Shown here piece by piece: positions 34,890-55,507 of a DNA stretch of 64,000 bases. The DNA lies in contig CM073887.1 of the NCBI GenBank assembly GCA_037176705.1, positions 84,516,348 to 84,580,347 on the forward strand. The letters are read 5' to 3'. The notes beneath the pieces are model-generated. The model made no database searches, was not told where the DNA came from, and worked only from the letters and a program-made list of their open reading frames with translations. Position 1 is the first letter of the stretch, and every line of letters begins with the position of its first letter. Made by a program: the position numbers and the translations under genes. Origin of the DNA: Molossus alvarezi. Lineage: Eukaryota > Chordata > Mammalia > Chiroptera > Molossidae.

Positions 34890-35152
34890 TCTGTTCTGAG
34901 ATACAGTCCTGCCTCAGGGCCTTTGCACCTGCAGTTCTCTCTATATGATTCTGCCTTCACCCATCTTGGCCTTGGTGCCTTCTCTGGGATCTGTGCATCC
35001 GTTCACCTCTTCACAGAGGCCTTCCCTGACCACTTTGTCTCAAGTTTCCCTCCTCTAGTCACTCTGTTACGTCACCATTTTATTATCTTCATCACACTTC
35101 TCACAAGCTGAAATAACATTGTTTGGTTTAAAATTTCTGGCATATGTCTCAT

Positions 35153-35193
<41 letters not shown>

Positions 35194-35292
35194 ATGATTA
35201 GCTCCTCTAGAGCAGGAACCTTGTATTCCTTTTCTACTGTCTCCAGCCTGGCACCTGTCTAAGCGCTCAATAACCGTTCATTGAATGAACCA
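34890..35292 (+). repeat. L2 remnant with an inserted CA run
   Basis: The text 'ctgcctcagggcctttgcacc', 'aggccttccctgacc', 'cctggcacctgtctaagcgc' and 'ttgaatgaacc' follows the L2 3' layout. A (CA)n microsatellite at 35159-35191 lies within it. Confidence 0.6.
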
Positions 35293-35579
35293 TCTGTATT
35301 TTGCAGAAGAGGAAACATTCAGAAAGGAGATCTGAGTAGCTCAAGACCCCACAGTTAATTTTGTAAAAGCACAACCGATATTCAAACCCATCTGAACTCG
35401 ATTGGTTCTCTTTCTTCCCTACTCTTAGCACGCTGCATCGTCGGGGCAGCACAGGAGTCTGACGCCCCGGGGTCCCCAGCGGCAAGTCCCAGGCCGGGCC
35501 CCAGAGGCAAGCAGGCTCTGCGGAGATGTCACCCTCCCCGCCCCCTTGTCAGTCAGGCTGAGGGGGCGGCGCGGCCGCC

Positions 35580-35859
35580 AGGGGGGAGCGCTGAGCTCAG
35601 AGCTGCCGCAGCGCGGGAGCGGGAGCCGGAGCCCGAGCGCGCAGGGCTCACGGCGGAGCGGTGGCAGGCGACGCACCCAAGGCCCGAGCAATTCTGCGCC
35701 CGGTCCAAGGCCTGTGTTCCGCCTACTGTACACTGACCTAAACGCCTGGCCCGGCTGATACCCCACCGGCCCTGAGCCCATCCCAGTCCGGCCTAGCTGA
35801 GCCCCTGTGTCTTCTGGCCACAGCCGCCGCTCCATCCCCAGCTCGGGCCCCGTATCCAG
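35580..35859 (+). other. SNCB: Likely SNCB non-coding first exon
   Basis: A good donor (cgtatccag followed by gtgagg) at 35859/35860 sits in the CpG island, 645 bp before the acceptor of the first coding exon. Mammalian SNCB has a non-coding first exon. The left end is a guess. Confidence 0.5.
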
Positions 35860-36504
35860 GTGAGGCGGCCGCACTCTGGAAGCTGAGACTAGGAAAGGAC
35901 TGGAGTGGAGAGGGGAAGTGGTTGTGCGCGGAGAGGGACTGGGTGAAAAGGGGAAGAGAATGGGGAAGGGGCTGGAGAACGGAGAGAGGGCGCCGGTGGG
36001 TGCCTGTAACTGTGCGCTCCGGGGTATGTGTCTGCTGCTCAGTGTCTGCAACTGCTTGGGTGGCCGTGTGGAGGTGCGTCCGCGCCCGTGTGCCTGTGTG
36101 TGTCGAAGGTCAGTGCGCGTTTGAACGCCTGGGTGCCCTGTATGTGCACGTGAGCGTGTCCATGGAGTATGTTTGTGTGCGTGGCTGTGTGGCACTGTTG
36201 TGTGTATACAGTTAGGCTCTGGGGCTTCGCGAAGTCAGGCACTTCGGTTCTGTGGGACTGCAGGTTGCGGGATCCCGGATAACCGAGGCGGTGGCCCCTC
36301 CCGCGTCCCTGGGTTTCAAGGACGCTAGGACTCGCCAAAGCCCTGTGGCCTCGCGCTGGGGACTGGGAAAGGCGGGAGGGGGTTCCAGGCTGGAAGGGTG
36401 CCACGGTCTTAGGAGGGAGGGGTGGCCCCCCAACGCGTCCCTCGGGAAGGCTGGGGTGAGGGTGCAGGGCAAGCGCACCGCGCCCGTGTGTTCGCCCACC
36501 CTAG

Positions 36505-44303
<7,799 letters not shown>

Positions 44304-44893
44304 GGGGCCAGGAGGGCCCCACACCAGCAGCACAATCCCTTTCTGGTCCTTGTTCCCCTCCCTCCACCCACTCCCTAGCCAGGGCTGTCCTTCTACCCCT
44401 TCCCTCCAAACACAAGATCTTCCTTCACTCCGAGGTGTCCCCTTGGAGCCTGTGGCCTGTGTTAGTGTCTGTCCATCTATATGTCCTACCTACCCATATC
44501 CAACCCTGGGGCGTGGACAAGGCCGGGGCTGCGGCAGCTACTAGGAGCCTCGTCCCATCCTGTCCAGTGTCTGCGTGGAAGTAGCATGTTCTATGTGCTT
44601 TTAAACGAAGATCTGAAAGCGACGGCTCCCTACCCTACCCCAACAGAGGTTCTCCGAGCGCCACCGCCCCCCACCCCCGACAGCCCCAGAGCCCCCACCC
44701 CACTCCCACATCGACCCCAAGAACCTTTTTTTAACCAAAACCAGGAGCCAGGCTGTGCCATGCCCCCTCCTCCAGCCGGTCCGGTTCTAGCGCGGACGTT
44801 ATGTGTCGTGATTGTGGCATGGAGAGTCCCTCAACCCCTGTGTGAGAGTGTTCTGGGTGTGCGGCACAGCCGCTCCCTGCGTGTCCATCCATG

Positions 44894-44899
44894 AATAAA
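44894..44899 (+). terminator. SNCB: SNCB poly(A) signal
   Basis: AATAAA about 590 bp after the stop codon, followed by a TG-rich stretch (tctgtctgtagcagg). It makes 44304 to about 44920 the 3' UTR. Confidence 0.85.
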
Positions 44900-46645
44900 G
44901 TCGATCTGTCTGTAGCAGGCGCCACATGGGCCGGGCGGGGCGCCGGAGGTGGGGTGGCTGACGGGCTTCCAAGTCCCAACCTGCCCCACTCTCCTCTTTG
45001 GGGCCTGGAACACTCGGCCCACATACGAGACTGACAACCTCAGACCTCGGTTTCTCTATCTCCCACCCTCCCCGTGGGATGATCTGGGGAAAGGGGGTTC
45101 ATCCCAGGCTGAGACAAACAGTCGGCGGGGAGGCGGGAAGGCGGGAAGGCGGCCTCGGGAGCCACCTGCTGGGCACTAAAGCGCTTGCTGCAGATTCAGG
45201 GAGGAAGGGAGCCCCGCATCACCGCAGCGCAGGGTGGACAGGCTCACACCTCGCTGCACAGGCAGTGCAGGCGTGCAGACATGCGTGCACGTGCGCTGGT
45301 TCCTGCGCGCAAGCCCTAGTGTACGCACCCTGGCAGGTGCTCACGTGCAGACATGGGTGCACGCATGCTGGCCGATACGTGTGGGCAGGTGCACACACAG
45401 TTGTATGTGTGCTGCGAAGTCCTCAGAAACCAGCAGCGCGGGCACCGTTGTTATGCACAGATAGACCTCTCTCCTCCCCAGAACGTTTACCGGCACCACA
45501 CCTGCGCACACCTGCCCAGAACAAACAGACCCGCCCAAGGGGAGGGGAGATGGGCAGCTATTCCGGAGTCACAGCTCTGGCAACCGGAGCTTCACCCCTC
45601 CCAGAAAGGCACCCAAAGGTTTGTGACCTGGGTTGAGGTGGGCGAGGGTCTGCAGAAATTCGGAAGCCGGCCAGCCAGCCGCCTCGAGCGTACCAAGACT
45701 GACATTAGAGGGACCCCAACAATGCCTCGGTGTGGGACAGAAGGGGCGGAGATACCACGGTGCGGTGCAGAGGCCTCGCCTGGGTCAAGGCGTAAGCGCT
45801 GCTCTCATTGCTCAGAAGCTCCCCACACCACACCCTTGGGGAGGCTCGGCCCCATCCGATGCGACGCTCCAGCCGTCTGCCACAGACTCCCTCTACTTCA
45901 CTCCCACAGAGGCCGGGTTCCCACCCTGGTGGGGCCCCCGCTTTGCTTTGCCGCTGGACCCCCCAACCTCGCCTGCGTAAGACCTTACCCCCTTCTCTGC
46001 CTAGTCTGACACCCTTTCCTACTCCAGCAGGAAAGGAGCTTACTCTCTTCAGTCAACCCCAGGTATTAGCGCTGCCCCTTTCCCTGAGGGGCTGGGGCGG
46101 GGACGGTGCCAGACTCCAGAAGGCCTTGAGCACTGTGGGAGACCGGTCCGCTGGGGTCACCTTGGCCTGTAGTGGACGGAGCCTTATCTTTCGGAAGTTG
46201 GAGGCAACTGGCAGATGGGGGGGGGGGGACAAAACGGTGAGCTTGGATTCTGTGACTCCACCTGTGGGTGCCAGGACCTTCAGATCCCGTTTGACTGGAC
46301 AGTAGACAGGTATTGTAAATTTCTGGCCCTCCAGATGAATTTGGCCTATAGAGATGTTTAATTTGCTAGCACAAGGTTTAATTTTTTGTATGTGGTTCTA
46401 GTTGGCAACTGTCCCTTTTTCTCCCTATTCACTCATTTTCACGAACTGCCTGCTAAAGAATTTGAGTTTACCACCTCCTTGCCAGCTACCAGTGCCCAAT
46501 CCCCAGTTTTAGATGCCAGAACAAGGTTTGCTATCCAGTTTGGGGGGAGGGGAGTTATTCTTCCTGGTACCAAGCCACACACCTAATTTTGTGAGCCTGG
46601 TTTCTGCTCAGAGACCAATGTTCTGTTCTGCCAGTGTGACTTTTA

Positions 46646-46847
46646 TTTTTTTTAAATATGTTTTTATTGATTTTTTAGAGAGAGAGGAAGGGAGAGAGAG
46701 ATAGAAAGGTACATCGATTGGCTGCTCCCTGCACGCCTCCTACTGGGGATTGAGTCCACAACCCAGGCATGTGCCCTGACCATGAATCCAATGGGACCAC
46801 TCAGTCCATGGGATGATGGTCAATCCACTGAGCCACACCAGCCCAGC
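46646..46847 (-). mobile_element. Ves-type SINE, antisense, older
   Basis: An antisense copy whose 17-bp flanks (46629-46645 and 46848-46864, tgccag..t.actttta) match with two differences. It is therefore older than the perfect-TSD copies. Confidence 0.88.
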
Positions 46848-49800
46848 TGCCAGGGTCACTTTTAAAAAGCATTCCAGGCACAGGCCCAGAAGCATCAGCA
46901 GAAGATGCCAGCTCTGTTCAGATGGCAGCTCTAACTGTGGATGCACGTGTGGGAACACACAACTCATGGGCCCCTCCATCGTGACAGGGTTGGAGCTATT
47001 TACCAGGTGCCCAGTATGTCCCAGGCATCCGACATTTGTCTCCATTAATTTCACTTGAAACTATGCTCAAGGATTCCTTGCTATTAACCCCAATTTACAG
47101 ATGAGAGAATGGAGGCCAGAGAGGCAGTTACCTGCCCTGAGAGATGTTGTTGGGAAGTGACCAAGGCCCTCAAGCCCAATTTTCCCAAAGGGACTTGCTC
47201 TTAGGGGAGACAAACACACAAAACCACCAACAAAGGAAAACACAGGAGCAGCAGAGTGGAGATAACACATGCTTTTGCAATGTCATGCAGACTACCAGTG
47301 AGATGGTGTGTGTATGTGGGGGAGGTGTTGAACTATGTGTGCATACTTACGTACACAATGGGAGTGTATCTGTTGATGCATGTATGTGGATACTGCCCAC
47401 ATGCGTTGTTTGTTTAGCCATACAACAGTGTGTGTTGCTCATCTACTCTGTTCTTAGAAGTGAGGGACTGCAGGGAACAGCCCTGCAGGTAGCTGCCCTG
47501 ACAGAACTCGTTTCCCATGTGTCAACAAATACACAGATCGAGATAATTTTAAGTTTTATGAAGAACATAAAATAGAATGATGTGACAGGGAGGGGTGGGA
47601 CTAACATTAAATTGGGTGGTCAGCTCAGGCCTCTAAGGAGGCAAGATTGGCACTGAAACCTGCATGGTAAGGAGCTGGCCTGGAAGTTCTGGAGACAGCC
47701 TTGCAACAGAGGAGCCCACCTCTCTGTGTCTGCACAGACATGGTGTGTGTGGTCTGCGCAGCTGAGCCCAGCCAGGCCTCCTGATATCTGTGGGTCCAGC
47801 CCCACCTTGCCTGACCCACACCTTCCCTTCTTTGCCTGTGCTCTTTCCTCCACAGCTGCCCTCAACTCTGTTGAAATCCTTCCCTAGTCCACCAACCAAA
47901 AATGATTAATCCTCATTACCCCATCCTGCTCAGTTGTGCACACAATGACCCCTCCCCACCTCTGTCAGCACTCTGTGGACCTTTGCTGGCTGGCTAACCT
48001 GAAAACTGCCCTCTCCCCCGATGAAGGGCTGGGGGCTGTCCCTGTGTCCCCACCATTCCCCGTTTCACTCTCAGTTCCCCACTCCCACCCCACCCCCTGG
48101 AACTTTATTTTTGTTTTCTCTCTTCCCTATTTATAGCTCTCTCCCCTCCAGAACCATCCCTGCAGCCATCCTGTTGCCTAGAAACTGGCACTGGGCTGAG
48201 GGTGGGGGAAAGCCAGGCCAGCCAAGGCAGGGGGGAAGGAAGAGCTGTTACCCACTCCCCCTCTCAGCACTGCTCCTGGGCTTCCAGAAGCCCTCACCAC
48301 CACCACCACCCCACCCCCCACCCAGCACCCACAGGTGTTTTTTTAAAAGATAGAACAAGTGGAAAACAGCAGCCTTTGTGATTTGTGAAGTTCTTCACAC
48401 GGGCAATATGCATGCCATTCACTCATGCCTCTCAATAGCCTACCCTGTAGGGGGCTGGGACCCATTTTTTTTTCAGATGAGGAAACTGAGACTTCAGGAA
48501 GCAAAGTTCCCATAGCTCAAGTCTTCTCAGTAGAAACTCCATGGCTTTGGACTAGTTAACCTTGAGATATTGGCCTGAAACAATGAAAAGAAGTTTTAAA
48601 AGCACAGATAATCCCATAATATATTAATTTCAAAAGAGTGAAGATAACAATTTTGTCATGATGTTGCCACACATCAAGCCACCAATCCTGCCTCTGCCTT
48701 ACACACCACCATATGCTCTACTGTGCCCCACAACATGGTCCCGACATGTCCCTTCAATGCCCCAACCTGCCACCCCACATTCCCTGCACCATGCCCAACT
48801 GCAGCTCAACTCCTGGCCCTAATGCTTACCTTCCACAGACTGGACCAGGGAGCTTGAGCTTGCTTCCTGGCTCTGTTACTTCACCTACTGTGTGACCTTG
48901 GACAGTTAACATAACCTCTCTGAGCCTTGCTTTCCTCAGCTTGAAATGAAGAATGATAATTTCCACCCCAGAGGACAAGTGAGGGATACTGATGAGAAAG
49001 TGCTTTGAAAAGTGTAGAGAGCTATAACATGTGGGTGACTAATTAGAGTAGTTAATATTATTATTAGGGCCAAGAGGTAGGGCAGGAGAGCCAAAATGGG
49101 CCTGGGCTTACAAAGGGAGACCTGCCCTGTGTCCAGGCAGAAGGACCCCTTTCCCTGGAAGAAGGAGGGGAATGGGTGGAGAGTGCCTGGGAACACCTGC
49201 TCACTGAGGAGAGAGGGGAGAGCACAGAGGTCCGTGGCCGACTCCTGTTCTCTAGCACCTCCATCCCTACTGCCCCATTCCCTGTCTCCCACCCAAAAGG
49301 CCTACCTCTGCCTTTGAAATAGGCTCTCTGGGCAGAATAGGGGAGAGGGCTACCAAGGAGCAGCTGGGCCATGATTCAGCTTGAGTCATCCATCCATCCA
49401 AATCCTTGGGCCACACCCAGCTGGGCCAGGGCCTGCAGCTGCTGGGGGGTGGGGATGTGGAGAGGAAGGGATAGGGCCGGTATGGGCAGCAGGCTGTGCT
49501 CACATGTGGTCAGGCCAGGGGCTCTCTTGAATACCAGAGTGGCTGTTAGGGTCTGAGAACAGTGCATATGAAGAGGTCATGGTGGGGAAAGTGACTCATG
49601 GACATCAGCTATCTGGGCTGACCTAGGAGGTAGGGGTTTCATGTGTGCATATGTTTGTATGTGTATGCCTGCACATGCATGGATTGTTGCAAGTATATCT
49701 GAATAAATGAAGAAGAGCTACTAGTATGGACTGAAATTTGGCTCCCAGCTTTGTCATTTTCCAGCTGTGTGACCCTAGTAAGTTACTTAACCTCTCTGAA

Positions 49801-50155
49801 CTTCTATTTCCTCACCTATGAAATGGGAATAACAATACTGTCAATCTCAGGTAATTTTCCTTAAGGAATAAATGTAATGAGGTAATGACTATAAAACAAC
49901 CAGGCAGGCAATAAATGGTACATCGCCATCATTAGCATCATCTAGGGTATATTGGGTTATACATTGCCTGCATGAGGATAGGTACATATCTGAGTGTCTG
50001 CATTCAGGGATGTGTTTGTACAAGCCTCAGGGGGTGGGGGTCTGTTTCTTGAAGGAGCCAGTGAATGTATGCTGCATGCATCTCTGAAACAAACACAAGC
50101 ACTTTCCAGAAAGTGGGATTTATATGCCCCTGCCTGCCATATGATCACATCCCCA

Positions 50156-50158
<3 letters not shown>

Positions 50159-50226
<68 letters not shown>
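50159..50226 (+). repeat. Compound (CT)n(CA)n microsatellite
   Basis: About 19 CT units pass directly into about 15 CA units. Purely simple repeat. Confidence 0.95.
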
Positions 50227-50228
<2 letters not shown>

Positions 50229-50485
50229 CCATCACCAATACCACACCTTTCCTAGAGGCTGTGATTTGCTGAAATTTGGCCTACACCAGGACCAGTGTCC
50301 AAGCAAACAGGTTGGGAACTGTGGATGCTGTTGTATTGGGACTCTCTCACACCTTCTCAAAAGCTTTTAGCCTCAAGCAAAGCTGGAATGAGGGTAACTG
50401 GCTAAGCCCCAAGGGTGGGTGTGTCTGGGTGTTACAGGGGGACTGTGTTTGATAAAGTAAATATGAACATGGTATGAACATTAAA

Positions 50486-50487
<2 letters not shown>

Positions 50488-50516
<29 letters not shown>

Positions 50517-50527
50517 CACGCGCGCGC
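50488..50527 (+). repeat. (GT)n followed by a CG run
   Basis: About 14 GT units followed by cacgcgcgcgc. Alternating purine-pyrimidine throughout, a classic Z-DNA-prone sequence. Confidence 0.95.
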
Positions 50528-53500
50528 AGGGGTGGCATTGGGGGCTGTTGTCTCTGCTCTGGTATAGTCTGCTTGTCTCCATGGTGCCTGTTGCCACACA
50601 TACTTGCTTTTCAGAAAGTCACTGGGATTGTTTATTCCGCCCCCGACCTGGGTGCCAGCCAAGGAGCTGAAGGCACTTGTTTATCTTCTGGTGTGTACCA
50701 GTGTGTATGGCTTCCCAGCAGCAGGCCATCCAAGATACATGCACACACACACTCACACGGGTGTGGTGACCATGTTGGTTGTCACAGAATGAGCCTGAAC
50801 CCCAGGATCAGCCAAAACTTGGGTGCAGGCAGACTCGCTCCACATAGGGACAAAGATGACACTTCAACAGCCCCAGGGGACACACCATGGATTTAGCAAC
50901 CCCCAAAGCTCCAGGAAAGTAAGAACCAGTTGCCCTGACCTCCATCCTATGCTCTAGCCCCATTCCTCTGAACTAGTTACTGCACAGCAACTGGCCAGTC
51001 CTGGGTCGCTGCCTACCGCTAAAGCTGGCAGTGGGTTAAGTCCTACCCCACCACTTGGACTGGAGTGAGGAGGTGGTTTCCAAAGGGAAATAGAGATCAG
51101 AAAAGAATGCACAGTGTTGGGCTTTCCATTACCCTGCTGTCCACCTTGAGTGCTACACTATGCTTGGTGCTTGGTGTGGGATTTTTTGTTTGATTTGGTT
51201 TGGTTTTCTCCCTACGTCCTCCTTAGAGCTCTGAGAGCTGTTACATATGATGAAGTTGAGGCTCAGAAAGACCTCATTCAAGGCCACACAGCTGCTAACT
51301 GGAAAGGCCAGGATCCAAACCCACCCTCCTGCCTCCATGCCCTTTTTGAGCTACCACTCTGCCTTAGTATTTGGTTTTGTTGTCTGGAAATTTTCATTTT
51401 TAAACACATTTTAATCAATAAGTCCCCATGGAACAAGAGTGGTTGGAATGTGGCAAAGGGCACAGATGGAAAGAAGCTCTGACTGTGCCCACATAGCAAT
51501 ATGGCCAGAGCTCTGACCACATTCCTTCAGAAGACTTTACCATTCCTATGCCTACCAGCAAGACTCCCAACAGCCAGGACCTGCCTGATTGTCAAAGAGT
51601 TGCCCTCTGGCTGTGGAACCCACTTTGCCCCCATGCACTGTGAGCCAGAAGCACCTGGGAATTAACGTACAGCTCCAGTGTCTGCCAGGCACTCAGATAT
51701 AAATATACCAGCTCTCTCAGCCTTGGCCAGGGGAATTCTGAGATGCGCCTTTATCCCATTTCACAAGACTTCCTGTGGGATTAAACTTCACTCACCCACT
51801 GTGGTAGCTGGCTTAATAGCTACCCCTTATTGAATACCTCCCTCTCCTGGGTCACTTTCCCACTCTCCTGCTGGTGTCCCTATACCTCTCAAATAAACCA
51901 CATTAACTCTATCTTCATTTCAGGGTCTGTGAGCTGTTCCAAGGCACTGAATCCCCTCTTACCCTTCCACCGTAAGCATCTGGGCCCAGCGATCATGCTC
52001 TCTCCCTTCCTGGCATCTCCTTTTTCCTTCTCTACTGTCCCCCTCCCATCAGGATCTAAATGTCTTCAATCTCCTCCTAGCCCCATGTAGAAACCATGAT
52101 ATCTCCTTTTTCCTTCCAAGCCCAAACTTGTTGAAAGAGTCATCTCCTTGTCCACTCCAGTTCCTTACTTCTATTTACTCAACTCCCCCCCCCCCGCAAG
52201 TCTAGCTTCCACCCCCACTACTCCACTGATTGTACTTTCATTAAATTTCCATTACCTTCTTTTCAAGTCCAGAGGACATCTCTAAGGCCATATCTTCTCT
52301 TCCCTATGTGGTTGGCCCTGCTTTTCTTCTGGAACATTCTCTCCCCTTGGCTTCTGAGACATCACACTGTCCTGTGTTTCTTCTGGTTTCTCAGACAACT
52401 CTTTCTCATTTTTCTTTGTAGCCTGTTTTCCTAGATGGTTCTTTATTGTTGGTGACCCTCAGGGTGGACCTGAGGTCTCAGTCTTACCCTATTTTGTCTA
52501 TATGCTGCCCTCATGTACCAACAAGCCCTCATGACTTCCATCACCAGCTTTCTGGTCTGTCTGTCTTGGCCACTCCAGAGCTCAGTTTTAGACTTGTATG
52601 TGAAAGCGTAGCTGTCCCACAAGCCCCTATTTTTCCTAGAGCTCATCAGGTATCTGTCCTACATCCACTTGGCTCCCCAAGGCAGAACCTCAGAGAGGCA
52701 GCAGAATTCTCTCTCCTCACTCCCACATTCAGCCCATGACCAAAGCTCTTCTCTATCCCAACCAATGCTGCCATGGTTCAGGCAGCAGCATCTCTCACCT
52801 AAACAACTGTCATGGCCTCCTCACTCATGCCCTGGTCTGGCTCAGATCTGCCCTCACCCTGCCCCAGTGGGATTTTTTAGACCATAGGTTGGTCTCACCA
52901 CTTTTCATGTCTTATGAACCTCTCCAAACCTCCATGTCTTCATCTGTATCATAGTGCCAATAATGTTTACCTTGGACTGTATGAGGGAATAAAATGAAAT
53001 GACGAATGTAAAATGAGGTTTGTGAACTGTGATGCGAAGTGCCCTTGTGGACAATGAATGAGCAATTTTCAGGGCCTGAATGTTAGCAAGCCTTGTGGAC
53101 GCTCTCCGTGGTGCTGAAAATTGGTCGGGCACTTCGGGGTTTTCAGCTTCCCTGGAGTGCTGGCTAAAGACGCAGGTCCGATAGATTTTCTTCATTTGCC
53201 ATCTAAATATTTTTAAATAATTTTTTAAAGATCACGGTGACCAGGTAAGTGAGAGAAATAAAAAATAAGGATTAAGCGTGAGGTTAACTAGCTGTGTGAG
53301 CAGAAACAAGTGATTTATCGTTATCTCAGTGTTCTTATCTGAAAAATGGGGATATAATAAATTAATATTAACTTTCTTCTAAGTGACTGGAAATTGAAAT
53401 TAGCTGAAACCTGTAAACAAAACTTACCACGGTGTCTGCCCCTAAATAAGTGTTACATTAACATTAGCTGTTACTATTTTTAGTAGGTGGCTTCACAGTA

Positions 53501-54129
53501 CAGGCGAGAAGGTTTTATCGCCTCTGGGCAATTACAGAATTATTTTTTCTCCTCTGGGAAGTGAAAGGGGAGAGAAACATTGAGGCGGGATGGGTCGCAA
53601 GTCCTGATGTCCTTGGCAATTCATATTCAACTGGGAGCCCCTGAACATCTCCTTCAGGCTCCTTCTTCCTTCCAAGACCACTGTGAAGTGATTAATGTTA
53701 TCCCATTTTATAGATCGGGAAATTGAGGCTCAAGATAAGTGAAGTGATTTGCTCGAGGGTACCCAGAAGAGAGAAGTGGATTTGCACAGACTAGAGGGTG
53801 GGTGGTCGGTCATCTGGCTAGGGAGGCAGGTGGCGGAGGAACCCAAGGCGCTTACCCCTTACCCCCACCACCATTACTCGTGTCCACTCCACTCGCAGGG
53901 GCGTGGGTAGCGGCGAGACAAAAGGCGGGGGCGGGGTGGGAAAGGCCGGAAGTGCGGCCAAGGCGGAGGCAGGAAATTTCCGTGCAGTGAGAGCTCTGAG
54001 AGCTCACCGACCTGGGTCCCCATCCAGGGGCTGAGTGTCCTCGGATAAGTGGCTTCACCTCTCTGAACCCCAATTTCCTTCTCGGTGAAACGTGAAGAGG
54101 GTGTTCGTGGGGCTGGACTGAGTGAGATC

Positions 54130-54800
54130 TGGAACAGCGCGCCCTGCCCCTCAACAGGCGCGCGGCAAAAGGACGGCCCCTCCGCCACTCGGTCTCCTCG
54201 TCTGTGAAATGGAAACCCAGTCGAATAAGGCGGGGACCTCAGGAGCCCAGGGGCGGCGGTGAGGGTCATCCCTCCCTCCCTCCCTCTACCCCACTTCTCC
54301 GCCGGCAACGCCCCTCCGGGTTCCAAGGCCGGAGTCGGCCAGCGCGCATGCCCGGGGCGGGGCCCTGGGCTGGAGCGCAGATCTGGCGCGGGGGACGGCG
54401 GTGCCGAGTCCGCGGGTCCGCCCGCCTGCCCGGCCGGAGGCAGCCGAGGCTGCTCGGGCGGGAGCCGCGGGAGCCCGAGCGCAGCGCGCCGAGGAAACGG
54501 AGCGGCGGCACAGCCGGGTAAGCGCCGCGCCCGCACCTGCTGCCCCTCAGGGCGGGCGGCGTAGAACCCCTTCTCTCTAGCGGGCCACGGAGCCGCTGTC
54601 CAGGGTCCTCAAACCCTCTGGGTGCTGGACTTCGGCCCAGTGCACGGCGCGTGTCCAGCCTGAGCCCGGGTCCCTGAGCGCGCGCGGCCGGGGGCGGCGA
54701 GTGTCCATTCCCAGGCTCCTGGCCGAGGTGGGGCGGGACGCTGGTGGGTCCCGCTGTCCCAGCCGAGCCCTGGAGGGGCCCAGCCGGCCGGTCCGCATGT
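54130..54800 (+). promoter_or_regulatory. GPRIN1: CpG island and promoter of GPRIN1
   Basis: CpG-dense sequence across the likely first exon and into intron 1, with GC-box-like motifs (ggggcggggcc near 54353). No TATA box seen. Confidence 0.7.
54200..54517 (+). other. GPRIN1: Likely GPRIN1 exon 1 (leader)
   Basis: A good donor, cagccgg followed by gtaagc, ends it at 54517. In other mammals this exon is non-coding. Here it is open in the frame that continues into the GPRIN1 coding frame, with an in-frame ATG at 54348-54350 (weak context, C at -3). The left end is not defined. Confidence 0.55.
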
Positions 54801-55436
54801 GTGTAGAACCCTGGCCTGGTGCCTGGCCTCCCTGCCGGGAGCCCCTTTGTTCCGCACGGCGGTGTGGGAGGGGGCGCTACCAGCTACTGCAGGGAGGGAA
54901 TCCGCCCGCGTTGATTCATTTCTCCCCTAGAGCAAGCTCAGCGCTGGAGTGGCTCTGCTGTCTATGAGACACTGAGCACGCTCGCTTTTGCACACTTATT
55001 GTGGCACACACTCTGGGGTCCCATCACACACTGTCACACAACTCATGAGGCTATGGGTCCACACACTTACACTGTGGCCCGTGGTCATTCCATCAGACTC
55101 ATACAATTGGCCACCTGTACACCCACCCAGTACACCTAGTGGGAGCCTTGGGAACACACCCAGGCATAGCTACGCATTCACACCAGCCATCACCTATCAC
55201 AGCACACTCAACTGGAGAATACTTCCTGATCATGACACTCTCAAAACCACCCTGCTCTGGACTGCTTGTGTCAGTTCACACCTGCTCATCATGGTGTCCC
55301 TCGTGTAGCCCCAGGCCCTGAGTAGGCTGTCGAACTTGCATACACTCTCCTTGTCACACACTCTCTTTCTCTTAGCTTGCTATCTACCTTCCCCCGCATT
55401 CAGCCCAAGTGTGCACACACTCTTGCCCTCTTGGGA

Positions 55437-55507
55437 ATGGATGAATGGAGGGATGAATGGAGGGATGGATGGATGGATGAATGGATGGATGGATGGACGG
55501 ACGGATG
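55437..55507 (+). repeat. (GGAT)n-type tetranucleotide repeat
   Basis: Imperfect GGAT/GAAT units, then GGAC at the right end. The GPRIN1 intron position is clear. Confidence 0.9.

Larger units (their letters stand above)
31435..35480. other. Upstream spacer of SNCB
   Basis: No gene was recognised. It has L2-like blocks (about 32020-32360, 32860-33300 and 34890-35290, each with phrases such as 'ggtctttgcac' and 'aggccttccctgacc'), an AT run (34098-34138) and a CA run (35159-35191). Confidence 0.6.
44920..54120. other. Spacer between SNCB and GPRIN1
   Basis: About 9.2 kb with no recognised gene. The first 1.1 kb (to about 46.1 kb) is GC- and CpG-rich. The rest has one clear SINE (46646), simple repeats at 50.2 and 50.5 kb and ordinary or ancient-repeat text. 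Confidence 0.6.

Noticed and set aside
35425..36195. Long open frame on the minus strand (256 codons) over the SNCB CpG island
   Set aside because: GC-rich islands lack stop codons by composition. No splice-consistent or protein-family signal, and it is antisense to the SNCB leader.
44998..46305. Several long plus-strand frames after SNCB
   Set aside because: CpG- and GC-rich spacer after the SNCB poly(A) signal. No domain, no conserved block and competing frames overlap.
54204..54350. GPRIN1 start at 54204
   Set aside because: The codon there is GTG, not ATG. The first in-frame ATG is 54348.
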